Assembly (NCBI GenBank): GCA_031253985.1
Contig: JAIRVH010000045.1
Span: forward strand, 17,711-81,710
Direction: 5' to 3'
Length of the DNA stretch: 64,000 bases
Source: Sphingobacterium sp.
GTDB taxonomy: Bacteria > Bacteroidota > Bacteroidia > Sphingobacteriales > Sphingobacteriaceae
Shown here in pieces: positions 44,836 through 53,805 of this stretch. The position numbers and the translations under genes were made by a program. Position 1 is the first letter of the stretch, and every line of letters starts with the position of its first letter. Below the pieces are notes generated by a model, which saw only the letters and a program-made list of their open reading frames with translations, was not told where the DNA came from and did no database searches.

Positions 44836-45369
44836 TTATTTCTCCGTTTTAAAAATAGAATATAATGGAATATCATAATATTTACCATCTTTTTTTAGAT
44901 GCTGTTTCAATAGCGCTTCTTTTTCCATGCCTATTTTTTCCATGACCTTTCCCGAAGCTGGGTTATGCGGAAAGTAGGTTGCAAAAATCTTGTTAAACTG
45001 CAGTTCTTTAAATCCAAAGTCAATGATTGCTTTTGCCGCTTCCGTGACATAACCTTTATTCCAATATGGAATAGCAATCCAGTATCCCAGCTCAGCCTTA
45101 TCCGAACCTTCATCGTGTAGCCCGATAGCCCCAATCAATTTTTTATCTTTATTTCGGATAGCAAAAGTAAATCCCTTACGATTGACAAATGCTTCTTCGG
45201 CCAGTTTGAGCCAGTATTCAGCATCTTCCTTTCGGTATGGGTAAGGGATATTTGATGTAAAGTCCGAATATACTTTATCCTGAAGATATTCAACAATCTG
45301 TGGAATATCAGAAGTGGTAATTGCATTGAGAATAAGTCGTTCTGTTTCTATTTGTGGAAAATTTTTCAT
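44836..45369 (-). CDS. GNAT family N-acetyltransferase, RimJ/RimL-like
   Basis: 177 residues. It begins with the RimJ/L hallmark ETERLILNAITTSDIPQIVEYLQD, then IPYPYRKEDAEYWLKLAEEAF, LIGAIGLHDEGSDKAELGYWIAIPYWNKGYVTEAAKAIIDFGF (acetyl-CoA loop variant with N-K-G-Y-V-T-E-A) and FPHNPASGKVMEKIGMEKE, a typical C-terminal motif. Such enzymes acetylate ribosomal proteins, amino acids or antibiotics. The substrate here is unknown. Confidence 0.92.
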   Translation of the reverse strand: MKNFPQIETERLILNAITTSDIPQIVEYLQDKVYSDFTSNIPYPYRKEDAEYWLKLAEEAFVNRKGFTFAIRNKDKKLIGAIGLHDEGSDKAELGYWIAIPYWNKGYVTEAAKAIIDFGFKELQFNKIFATYFPHNPASGKVMEKIGMEKEALLKQHLKKDGKYYDIPLYSIFKTEK

Positions 45370-45605
45370 TTGGTTAAACCCTCAAATGACTAAATAAATT
45401 GACGGATCACTTAGTTTTTATAAATATAGTTAAGTTTGATGATATTCCTAAGGAAAGCTAGATTTAGTCCGATTAGCATATAGTTTGTCTTTATTGTTGT
45501 TAAGGTATAGGTTTTTTTGTTATACCTTTTCGGGTATAATCGCCATAAATCTCAGCGATCGTGAGGAGGACCAAAGTTATCCATAACCTGATAAAAGGAG
45601 TTAGA

Positions 45606-45995
45606 TTATTTATTTTCAATTTGATGGCTGTCAATCAGCTCGATATGGCCTTCGATAATAAGTAAATAAAAATTTTCAAAGCAATCCTGATAAATCTTTT
45701 GTTCCAAGGTTTTTATTTCCTCTAAGAGACATTCTTTCGCTACACTGGTGTAGTATAACTCATTTTTTGAACTCAAAAGGTTATTGTCTTGGCAGGGAGT
45801 TTCATGAAGCTGTTTGTACAAGTCACCCAAATCTGAAATATCTTCACTGCGATGGTAAGAGGGGTGAAACCATACCCAAAAGTCTTCTTGATTTTTATAG
45901 GGATGAGGCAATAATTGAACAGAAGTGTTTCTAAATAAATCTCCAGGATGCTTTTTATACCGGAAATGGGTGGCGGTGGTCTTTAAACTATTCAT
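45606..45995 (-). CDS. Hypothetical protein
   Basis: 129 residues, soluble, no signal peptide. Histidine- and aromatic-rich N-terminal half (HPYKNQEDFWVWFHPSYHRSED) and a helical C-terminal half (VAKECLLEEIKTLEQKIYQDCFENFYLLI). It has an ATG start and stands alone in an AT-rich stretch. I recognise no domain or homologue. It could be lineage-specific. Confidence 0.55.
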   Translation of the reverse strand: MNSLKTTATHFRYKKHPGDLFRNTSVQLLPHPYKNQEDFWVWFHPSYHRSEDISDLGDLYKQLHETPCQDNNLLSSKNELYYTSVAKECLLEEIKTLEQKIYQDCFENFYLLIIEGHIELIDSHQIENK

Positions 45996-46675
45996 AAAGG
46001 CAATTTATTTGTAGGCTTACAAAAAATAATTAAAGAATAAAGATGTCATCTTAAATATCGGTATTTTTTTTAATATTTAAAACTTGGACGATAATTCGGC
46101 AGTTGTCCAAAAAAGGTAATGATTTTATTTCATGGTGTTTATCCCCAGAGAATTTTGATGAGATTTCAATGCTACACGCAATTGCAATTATTTACCGTAA
46201 AAACTACTATAAAATCGGGCGTCAATCTATAAATAACTGACTATTTATGTAGAATCTTTTTGGAAAAAGCTATAATCCTGGCTTGATATTATTGAAGCTA
46301 AAGATAGTAAATCAAATCCTATTTTGAGGAAACCCAGATAGAATATACATCTATTTAACATTGTCTCATCAAAACCTTGAAGATGAAACTGAAAGTTCTT
46401 ATTCCTTTGCCTATCAATAGAAAATATAATGTGATATGTGAACAATGAACAGCCTAAGAGCTCTATTTTTTGATATCAAGATTGAAACACGTAGTATTTA
46501 AGATAAATTGTATACTTTTGTAACATTAGATCATTCATGTTATCCATTTTTAAAACGTAAAGCCATGTAATGCATTGTCGATATTTAGGAGGAAAAGTAA
46601 TCAATGGGATTTACCCGATTTGATTACCCATATTCCTATGTCTTCAATTTTTTAGTATGGACTTAAATTTTAAAA
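45996..46675. other. AT-rich 0.68-kb gap before the RNA-repair operon
   Basis: No convincing gene. A 66-codon minus-strand frame (46245-46445) would need a TTG start and reads unlike a normal protein. No repeat or RNA fold was recognised. The promoter of the RNA ligase gene must lie near the right end. Confidence 0.4.
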
Positions 46676-47374
46676 ATGGAATCAACAAAATATGGTCGTA
46701 CCTATCATTTCCCATTTTCACCAGGGACAAGCAGCGACGATCGTTTTAATCAACAATATTGGACGGATATACAATCCTTCCATCAACTGTTATATACAGA
46801 AAAATTAGATGGTGAAAATAATTGCCTCTCACGCCGGGGTGTTTTTGCCCGGTCTCACGCGGCACCTACCACCTCACCATGGACAGCTCAGCTACGGGAG
46901 CATTGGGCGAGATTAAAAAATGATCTGGATGATCTGGAGTTTTTTGGTGAAAATCTATATGCTGTGCATTCAATCGAATATCGGAAACTTGAGCATTACT
47001 ACTATGTTTTCGCAGCTCGGATTAAAGATCAATGGCTTTCGTGGGAAGAAGTTACTTTTTATGCTAGTTTATTTGATCTGCCCATGGTACCTGTTTTAAA
47101 ACTTGAAACGGTAAAGGATTTGACAGAGCAGCAGCTTCGGTTAGCCGTTGAAAATTTTGCTAAGCAGCCTTCAGTCTTTGGATCCGTCGATCCGAAGACT
47201 GATGAAGCCTGTACGGTGGAAGGGCTTGTTTGCAGGAATGCCGATGCATATGCTGTCGGCAAATTTCAGCACAATGTTTTTAAATATGTTAGAAAGGGGC
47301 ACGTGCAGACCGACGAACATTGGTCAAAATCCTGGCGACGCACAAAATTAGTTTGGGAAAGGAGGGATTTTTAA
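46676..47374 (+). CDS. RNA ligase of the nucleotidyltransferase superfamily
   Basis: 232 residues. All nucleotidyltransferase motifs are visible: I KLDGEN (residues 43-48, lysine K43 expected to carry AMP), III FFGENLYAVHSI (89-100), IV EGLVCR (182-187) and V FKYVRK (202-207, with lysines 203 and 207). Its short length and absence of a large C-terminal domain fit small bacterial Rnl-type ligases. It seals 3'-OH/5'-phosphate RNA ends. Its stop overlaps the start of the HD-Pnk gene (TAATG), so the two enzymes are translationally coupled. Confidence 0.88.
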   Translation: MESTKYGRTYHFPFSPGTSSDDRFNQQYWTDIQSFHQLLYTEKLDGENNCLSRRGVFARSHAAPTTSPWTAQLREHWARLKNDLDDLEFFGENLYAVHSIEYRKLEHYYYVFAARIKDQWLSWEEVTFYASLFDLPMVPVLKLETVKDLTEQQLRLAVENFAKQPSVFGSVDPKTDEACTVEGLVCRNADAYAVGKFQHNVFKYVRKGHVQTDEHWSKSWRRTKLVWERRDF

Positions 47375-48483
47375 TGGAATGGACAATATCGGGAGATAAA
47401 GACTGGGGGGCTTTGGAAAAGCAATTTTCTTGGGTCCGGGATATGGGACAGGTGCCGCAAGATGCTGTGCACCATGCAGAAGGCGATGTGGCGATTCATA
47501 CACAGATGGTACTGCATCAGCTTGAAGAGCTTCCCGAATACCATGAGCTGGATCGCCAAAAGCAGGAGCTGATCTGGGCTTCGGCATTGTTGCATGATGT
47601 CGAAAAGAGATCAACCACAATCGTGGGTACAGATGGCCGTATCAGTTCGCCTAATCATGCCAAAAAAGGCGCGCGGACCACACGTGAGATTTTATTTCGT
47701 GATGTGGAAACTCCTTTCGCCCTGCGGGAGGAAATCGTCTCCCTGGTACGCTACCATGGTTTGCCATTATGGCTCATGGAAAAAGCTGACCCCATGAAGA
47801 GCGCTCTGGAGGCTTCGCTATCTGTCAATATGAGTCAGCTCAAACTGTTGGCTGAAGCAGATGCCAGAGGTCGATATTGCCGCGATCTGGATACACTGCT
47901 CTACGCATTGGATATGTTTGAACTGTATACCAAAGAGATTGGCTGCTGGCATGCTGCCCGTTCCTTTTTATCCGAAAATGCGCGATTTACGTATTTTAAT
48001 GGAAAAGATAGTTACGTGGACTACGTGCCTTTTGATACATTTAAATCTACGGTTATTGTACTTTCAGGTCTGCCGGGAATGGGTAAAGATTATCAGATTC
48101 TAAAAATGAATACAGATATACCCATTATTAGCTTGGATGATATCAGGCGTAAATATCGCATTGATCCTACCGATAAAAGGAGAAACGGATGGGTTATACA
48201 GGAAGCAAAAGAGCAGGCAAAAAAATATTTGCGCTGCGGTCAGGATTTTATCTGGAATGCAACCAATATAACTTCCCAGATGCGTCAGCAACTGATTGAT
48301 CTTTTCGTTGGCTATCAAGCCTATGTTAAATTGCTGTATGTTGAAAAACCCTATAAAGTTTGGCGGGCACAGAATAGAGATCGGGAATATCCATTACCTG
48401 ATGCTGTCTTGGATAAAATGCTCCATAATTTGGAAGTTCCTCAATTGACAGAAGCGCATGAAGTCCACTATATAACAATATAG
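47374..48483 (+). CDS. HD-Pnk: HD phosphoesterase fused to polynucleotide 5'-kinase
   Basis: 369 residues from the ATG at 47374; a longer frame begins at 47320, but this ATG has a strong GGAGGG site 6 bases before it and overlaps the ligase stop. N-terminal HD domain (about 30-200) has H42, H74-D75 (LLHDVEK), H95 and H128. The C-terminal P-loop kinase carries GLPGMGKD (232-239), SLDDIRR (253-259) with the catalytic aspartate and arginine, and NATNITSQMR (295-304), as in polynucleotide kinases. This matches the HD-Pnk enzymes known from Runella and others, which remove 2',3'-cyclic or 2'-phosphates and phosphorylate 5'-OH ends, preparing breaks for the ligase. Confidence 0.9.
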   Translation: MEWTISGDKDWGALEKQFSWVRDMGQVPQDAVHHAEGDVAIHTQMVLHQLEELPEYHELDRQKQELIWASALLHDVEKRSTTIVGTDGRISSPNHAKKGARTTREILFRDVETPFALREEIVSLVRYHGLPLWLMEKADPMKSALEASLSVNMSQLKLLAEADARGRYCRDLDTLLYALDMFELYTKEIGCWHAARSFLSENARFTYFNGKDSYVDYVPFDTFKSTVIVLSGLPGMGKDYQILKMNTDIPIISLDDIRRKYRIDPTDKRRNGWVIQEAKEQAKKYLRCGQDFIWNATNITSQMRQQLIDLFVGYQAYVKLLYVEKPYKVWRAQNRDREYPLPDAVLDKMLHNLEVPQLTEAHEVHYITI

Positions 48484-48795
48484 ATGGTTCTTAAGGATAG
48501 CGTTTGCTAGTTTAGACTGATTTTAAAAATTAAATGAAAGAAATACGAAATTTTCAAATTTTGCGTTATTATAGAAAGGATGTTTTCTGATATAACCGTG
48601 TTAGATACAGTAAATGCGAATCAGCCCATTGTCGAAGATCAATGGGCTGATTTTTTGTGTTCCACGGATTATTCGTAATACATCAATTTATTTTGTCAGT
48701 CTTTGGAGATTCAACCTGGTTGAAATTGGGGGGTAATGTATTTTTTATAATAAAATGAATGAGTAGCTTTGTTTATACAATAAATTGATGGACTG
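48484..48795. other. Gap between RNA-repair operon and Crp/Fnr regulator
   Basis: Contains the terminator (48619-48657). Nothing else was recognised. Confidence 0.5.
48619..48657 (+). terminator. Rho-independent terminator downstream of the RNA-repair operon
   Basis: Arms AATCAGCCCATTG (48619-48631) and CAATGGGCTGATT (48640-48652) are perfectly complementary with an 8-base loop, followed by a T run. It lies 136 bp after HD-Pnk. Confidence 0.85.
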
Positions 48796-49368
48796 TTGGA
48801 AAAACTCAAAGAACATTTAAAGAAATTTATCGATGTCGATCCGATCGAATTAGACGGTATACTCGGGTACTTTAAGACAAAAACGGTCGCGAAAAAAGAA
48901 AATATACTGGAAGAGGGGCAGGTTTGCAAATCTCATTTTTTTGTTTCGAAAGGTATTCTCCGTAAATTCTTTGTGAATGAAAAAGGCGTCGAACAAACGA
49001 CCGAATTCGCCATAGAAAATTGGTGGATTACAGACAATATGGCCTTCGAACATAAGCTTGTCACTTCATTTTACATTCAGGCAGTGGAAAAGTCGGATTT
49101 AATTTATATCAGTCAGGAAAATCAGGAAAAATTAGTTGCAGCATTTCCCATAATGGAACGGTATTTTCGCTATGTCTATCAAAGAGCCTATGCAGCAGCA
49201 CAGATGCGGGTTAAGTATTTATTCTCTTTATCTAAAGAAGAGTTTTATCACGATATGCTCCGTAAATATCCCGAATTTGTACAACGTGTTCCGCAATACC
49301 TAATTGCTTCCTATTTGGGATTCACGCCGGAATATTTAAGTGAAATCCGGAAAAAAATAAACCTCTGA
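48796..49368 (+). CDS. Crp/Fnr-family transcriptional regulator
   Basis: 190 residues from a TTG start; the nearby ATG at 48788 is out of frame. The cyclic-nucleotide-type beta barrel is readable (ENILEEGQVCKSHFFVSKGILRKFFVNEKGVEQTTEFAIENWWITD), followed by the long dimer helix. The C-terminal helix-turn-helix is short (RVPQYLIASYLGFTPEYLSEIRKKI). This is the common Bacteroidota Crp-like type, usually without known effector. Convergent with the hypothetical gene 41 bp downstream. Confidence 0.9.
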   Translation: MEKLKEHLKKFIDVDPIELDGILGYFKTKTVAKKENILEEGQVCKSHFFVSKGILRKFFVNEKGVEQTTEFAIENWWITDNMAFEHKLVTSFYIQAVEKSDLIYISQENQEKLVAAFPIMERYFRYVYQRAYAAAQMRVKYLFSLSKEEFYHDMLRKYPEFVQRVPQYLIASYLGFTPEYLSEIRKKINL

Positions 49369-49409
49369 AATGACTAATGGAGTTTCCTGTAATTACAGTT
49401 TAGTAGAGT

Positions 49410-49895
49410 TTAGTAGCATTGATCCGAGTCTGCAACGCGAAAGGGACGAATCTGAAACTGAACTTGCTGCTCTTTGGCATAGTCTTGAACCAATTTTTCG
49501 AATTTTTCCATTGCTTTTTCCTCGGAAGTAGCAAAACAGTGCAAATTTAATTCTAAAGGTTTCTCTGAGGTTGCAGGATCGATACGCAATTGTCCGACTT
49601 CGGAGAGGACAACAGCAAAAGAAGTCTTGCAGATCTCAACCTCTAAATGTGGCTCTATGAATTGAGATGAAATGCTATAATAGAATTCGTTATTCTGGAT
49701 CTCCTCTTGAAAAGGATCTACATAAGTCGTAACAATAGATCGATACCCATATTTAGCACTGCCAAAAAAGTGATCAATATATTCCTGCGCTTTTTCGTAT
49801 GTTGAGAAGACACCTTCCAGATTCGTGAATAAATCTGGATCTTCTTTTACCTCTTTTGAAACTACTGTATATACCTTAATGGGATTGGTTGTCAT
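49410..49895 (-). CDS. Hypothetical protein
   Basis: 161 residues, soluble. It opens KVYTVVSKEVKEDPDLFTNLEGVFSTYEKAQEYIDHFF, a pattern like small regulatory or phage-related domains that read 'eGVFSTyekAqeyI', and ends with a helical tail. No catalytic motif was recognised and function is unknown. ATG start at 49895; stands alone. Confidence 0.65.
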   Translation of the reverse strand: MTTNPIKVYTVVSKEVKEDPDLFTNLEGVFSTYEKAQEYIDHFFGSAKYGYRSIVTTYVDPFQEEIQNNEFYYSISSQFIEPHLEVEICKTSFAVVLSEVGQLRIDPATSEKPLELNLHCFATSEEKAMEKFEKLVQDYAKEQQVQFQIRPFRVADSDQCY

Positions 49896-50456
49896 ATTTT
49901 ATATGCTACTGTTTGTACATTAAGTAAGTTTTTCTGCAAAAAAACTAATTTAAGACTTTATCCACGAGTATTCTTAAGATAAAATCATCGTTTTAAAATA
50001 AAAAATTTCCTCTGTTAACTTGTAGCCTGTTTAGAGCAGGTGTTTGTGCTTTAAAGTTGTGTATAATTTTCGTATTCTCCAAATTTTTTACTGATTGTTT
50101 TTGTTAGGTTTTCGAAAGCGCGAGCGATAGACGTGTTTGCTCACCCAATTGGTTTTCACCTTGAGATACGGTACGCTTGCTCTTTCAGAAAGGAACGGTC
50201 TGTTTTTTTTAAGTGATTCAAACGTTTTCGTAAATAAATCAGATCATTTGATTCATTTCACTTATATTAATTGATATATTGTTTTGCTAAGTCAATGTAA
50301 ACCATGACCGATAAGTAAAAGGGATGCGGTATGGCTCGAAAGCTAAAAGTGGCATTCTCCCTTGGTTTTCGACAGTACGGACGTCGTCTTGTTAGGGTTG
50401 ACGAACCAATAATGAATAAATAAACCGGGTCGATAGACTCAAGATCAAATTTTACA
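49896..50456. other. Intergenic region before the DUF1080 gene
   Basis: 0.56 kb without a convincing gene, RNA or repeat. The promoter of the DUF1080/oxidoreductase pair must lie here, but I could not fix an exact box. Confidence 0.4.
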
Positions 50457-51848
50457 ATGAAAAGAAATACACTATTTAAATCTGTTTTAATGGCAGCAAT
50501 GGTAAGCAATGCTGTATTGTCATATGCCCAGACAGATAAGAGTAATGAGAAAGGTTGGACAAACCTTTTTGATGGAAAAACACTAAATGGCTGGAAATCT
50601 GTGGGAGGAAAAGCCCCCTATTCTATCGAGGGTGATGCTATCGTTGGTCGAATGACAAAAGGTACGCCTAATTCTTTTTTAATTACTGAAAAAGAATATG
50701 GTGATTTCATATTGGAACTGGATGTTAAACTTGAAGGCAACGAAACCAACTCAGGTATCCAGACGCGGAGCCACCTTGATCCGAAGGCCAATGATGGGCG
50801 CGGACGCGTATATGGAAGACAAGTTGAAATAGATCCCTCTTCACGTGCATGGACGGGGGGAATATATGACGAGGCACGCCGTGGATGGATTTATCCATTG
50901 GATTTAAATGAAAATGCCAAAAAAGCCTATAAAGTAGAGGAGTTTAATCACATTCGAATAGAAGCAATCGGTGACGAGCTGCGTACCTGGGTCAATGATA
51001 TTCCTGTAGCTTATGTCGTTGACACGATTGATAGAACAGGTTTTATCGGGTTGCAGGTGCATGGTATTCCACCGCAGTTGGATGGAAAGAAAGTTTATTT
51101 TAAGAATATTAAAATAAAAACAACCGACCTTAAATCAAAAGGTTTTCCAAAAGATCGCTATATCGTCAACCTGAAACCCAACGATTTGGCAGATGCCGAA
51201 AAGAAGAAAGGTGTTAAGCTGCTGTTTGACGGTAAAACCAATAAAGGCTGGCGAAGCATCCACGGTGACAAATTCCCCGAACGTGGCTGGGAAGTTAAGG
51301 ATGGACAAATGACTGTTCTAAAATCTGATGGTGGGGAGTCGACCAACGGTGGTGATATCGTCACGAAAGATAAATACGCTGTGTTTGATCTTTCTTTTGA
51401 ATTTAAACTTACTCCGGGCGCCAATAGCGGTGTTAAGTACTTTGTGACTTTAAAGGAAAAATCAAAGGGATCAGCTATTGGTTTAGAATATCAGGTGCTG
51501 GATGATGCTTTACACCCTGATGCGAAACTGGGACGGGATGGAAATCGCACCTTGGCATCTCTTTATGATCTGATAACATCCAATCGTGATGACCGTGCGC
51601 GCAGACCGATCGGTGAATGGAACAGAGGTCGGGTTGTTGTTACAGCAGATAACAAGGTAGAGCATTATTTAAATGGCATTAAAATGTTGTCTTATGAGCG
51701 TGGCTCCAAAGCCTTTAAAGATCTGGTCCAAATCAGTAAATATAAAGACTGGGAGAACTTTGGGGAAGCGAAGGAAGGTTTTATTCTTTTGCAGGACCAT
51801 GGTGATCGGGTTTCCTTTCGCAGTATAAAAATCAATACACCCAATTAA
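50457..51848 (+). CDS. Exported protein with two DUF1080 (3-keto-disaccharide hydrolase-type) domains
   Basis: 463 residues with a Sec signal (about 1-24, SYAQ). Two tandem DUF1080 jelly-roll domains are seen. The first spans about 32-225, from GWTNLFDGKTLNGWKSVGG through FILELDVKLEGNETNSGIQTRS. The second spans about 248-462, from KLLFDGKTNKGWRSIHGD through FDLSFEFKLTPGANSGVKYF. Family knowledge: DUF1080 proteins cleave 3-keto-glycosides. The Gfo/Idh/MocA gene 11 bp downstream could make or reduce the keto sugar. A double-domain member is unusual in length. Confidence 0.88.
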   Translation: MKRNTLFKSVLMAAMVSNAVLSYAQTDKSNEKGWTNLFDGKTLNGWKSVGGKAPYSIEGDAIVGRMTKGTPNSFLITEKEYGDFILELDVKLEGNETNSGIQTRSHLDPKANDGRGRVYGRQVEIDPSSRAWTGGIYDEARRGWIYPLDLNENAKKAYKVEEFNHIRIEAIGDELRTWVNDIPVAYVVDTIDRTGFIGLQVHGIPPQLDGKKVYFKNIKIKTTDLKSKGFPKDRYIVNLKPNDLADAEKKKGVKLLFDGKTNKGWRSIHGDKFPERGWEVKDGQMTVLKSDGGESTNGGDIVTKDKYAVFDLSFEFKLTPGANSGVKYFVTLKEKSKGSAIGLEYQVLDDALHPDAKLGRDGNRTLASLYDLITSNRDDRARRPIGEWNRGRVVVTADNKVEHYLNGIKMLSYERGSKAFKDLVQISKYKDWENFGEAKEGFILLQDHGDRVSFRSIKINTPN

Positions 51849-51859
51849 GCTGACTCATT

Positions 51860-53275
51860 ATGAATCATTATTTATCGCGCAGAAGCTTTGTTAAACAGTC
51901 CGTTATTGCTGCAGGAGCTGTTATGCTGTCCAATAGTGTCTTGGGAAAGGTCAATCTAGCCAAACCCAATGAACGTGTCAATTTAGCCTGTGTGGGCTTG
52001 GGCAATAGGGCGGCAGACATCATTAAAGAACTCTATAAGACCGGACTCTGTAATATCGTAGCCTTATGTGATGTCGATCTTGGCGCTAAACATACACAGG
52101 AGATTTTGGGTATGTTTCCCGACGCACCTAAATTTAAGGATTTTAGGGTGATGTTTGACAAAATGGGCAATCAGATCGATGCTGTAAGTGTCGGAACACC
52201 CGATTTTTCGCACTTTGCCATAACAATGCTTGCCCTGGATTTGGGTAAACATGTTTACGTGGAAAAACCAATGGCGAGAACATTCCTTGAAGTTGAGCTT
52301 ATGGCAAACAAAGCTCGGAAAAATCCTAAACTTGCCACCCAAATGGGGAATCAAGGGCACTCCGAAGCAAATTATTTTCAGTTTAAAGCATGGAAAGAAG
52401 CCGGTATCATTAAAGATGTGACGCGCATAGATGCGCACATGAATATGCCGCGCAGATGGCATGGCTGGGACGTGAATATGAAGGGCTTTCCTGCCGCAGA
52501 GATGATACCCGAAACATTAGACTGGGATCTTTGGCAAATGCAGACCATAGGCCACAATTATAATAAGGATTTTGTCAATGGCCAATGGCGTTGCTGGTAT
52601 GATTTCGGAATGGGAGCTTTAGGCGATTGGGGAGCGCATATATTGGATACGGCCCATGAGTTTTTAGATTTGGGGCTGCCTACAGAAGTATCTGCGGTGA
52701 AGCTGGATGGGCATAATTCGTATTTCTTTCCGATGTCTTCGACCTTAAAATTTCATTTCCCAAAAAGGAAAAAAATGCCAGCATTAGATATTAATTGGTA
52801 TGACGGACTGGATAATTTGCCGCCTATACCAGAAGGCTATGGTGTATCTGGACTGGACCCTAATATTCCTGCACCAAGTACAGGGAAATTAGAACCCGCT
52901 AAATTAAATCCCGGAAAAATTATTTATAGCAAGGATTTGATATTTAAAGGTGGCTCCCACGCCAGTACGCTGCAGATTATTCCAGAAGCCAAGGCTAAAG
53001 AAATGGAATCTCGGTTACCGGAAGTGCCAAAATCACCATCAAACCACTTCGCTAATTTCTTAAAAGGCTGTAAAGGCGAAGAAAAGACCCGATCAGCTTT
53101 TGAGATTGCAGGTCCTTTGAGCCAAGTGTTTTGTTTAGGTGTCATTGCACAGCGTTTAAACAGTAAGTTGATACTGAATACACAGACAAAGGAAATTGTC
53201 AATGATAAGTTTGCCAATGCTCTTTTAGCCGGACCTCCACCTGCAAGAGGCTGGGAACAGTATTATAAGATGTAA
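51860..53275 (+). CDS. Tat-exported Gfo/Idh/MocA-family oxidoreductase
   Basis: 471 residues. A twin-arginine signal is clear (LSRRSFVKQSVIAAGAVMLSNSVLG). The Rossmann domain starts VNLACVGLGNRAADII, with ALCDVDLG as the NAD-discriminating strand end. EKP in HVYVEKPMART is the conserved catalytic-lysine motif of the family, and WRCWYDFGMGALGDWGAHILD the substrate region. Tat export is expected because the enzyme carries a folded, tightly bound NAD(P) cofactor. It is coupled with the DUF1080 gene and probably interconverts glycosides and 3-keto-glycosides. Confidence 0.9.
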   Translation: MNHYLSRRSFVKQSVIAAGAVMLSNSVLGKVNLAKPNERVNLACVGLGNRAADIIKELYKTGLCNIVALCDVDLGAKHTQEILGMFPDAPKFKDFRVMFDKMGNQIDAVSVGTPDFSHFAITMLALDLGKHVYVEKPMARTFLEVELMANKARKNPKLATQMGNQGHSEANYFQFKAWKEAGIIKDVTRIDAHMNMPRRWHGWDVNMKGFPAAEMIPETLDWDLWQMQTIGHNYNKDFVNGQWRCWYDFGMGALGDWGAHILDTAHEFLDLGLPTEVSAVKLDGHNSYFFPMSSTLKFHFPKRKKMPALDINWYDGLDNLPPIPEGYGVSGLDPNIPAPSTGKLEPAKLNPGKIIYSKDLIFKGGSHASTLQIIPEAKAKEMESRLPEVPKSPSNHFANFLKGCKGEEKTRSAFEIAGPLSQVFCLGVIAQRLNSKLILNTQTKEIVNDKFANALLAGPPPARGWEQYYKM

Positions 53276-53805
53276 TAGACCAGTAATTGGGTATACAAAA
53301 TAAAGGGCAATGTGACACATTGCCCTTTTTATGTTTGAAATGAAAAGTCTCTATGAGATATCCGATTTGCTTGCTCAGTCTATAAAGAGCTGGAAAGTTG
53401 GAAGAGTATGATAATCTCAACTAAATTGATACAAATCGGCACTGTCTGAGCCCGTTGTTGATAATACCGGATACCGATGTACGGCGCATTCCTTATTCGC
53501 TGGATAGCACATGCTGAAGAAAGTCTATACTGTTTTTGAGCGTATAATGATGGTGTAAATAAAAAAAGGTTTTCAAACGGGGAGAATGAAAACCTTAAAT
53601 AACCAATTATAAACCTAAATTATGATGATACAAATGTAAGTGTATTTTCTACACTATGCAAATTTATTTTAAAATAATTTGCTGTTCTTTAAACAAATTA
53701 AAAGAAGTCATTATTTTTACTTTATCAAAGCTTGTTTTTACTTACACATTTTGCGAGGTGGACATAGCGGCGGATAAATAGAAGAAAATAGGAGATTATA
53801 TAGCT
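53276..53805. other. Intergenic region with two hairpins and a leader-like segment
   Basis: Contains the terminator above and a second hairpin, AAGGTTTTCA (53566-53575) / TGAAAACCTT (53587-53596). The latter is followed by a five-codon minigene (ATG at 53622, TAA at 53637-53639). No full gene was seen. Confidence 0.5.
53302..53330 (+). terminator. Rho-independent terminator after the Gfo/Idh/MocA gene
   Basis: GGGCAATGTG and CACATTGCCC form a perfect stem around a single A, flanked by AAA and TTTTT. 26 bp after the stop. Confidence 0.88.

Noticed and set aside
46245..46445. 66-codon minus-strand frame in the gap before the RNA ligase
   Set aside because: Needs a TTG start, no ribosome site and unusual composition; AT-rich chance frame.
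52064..52462. 132-codon minus-strand open frame inside the Gfo/Idh/MocA gene
   Set aside because: Shadow of a clear gene; no conserved motif.
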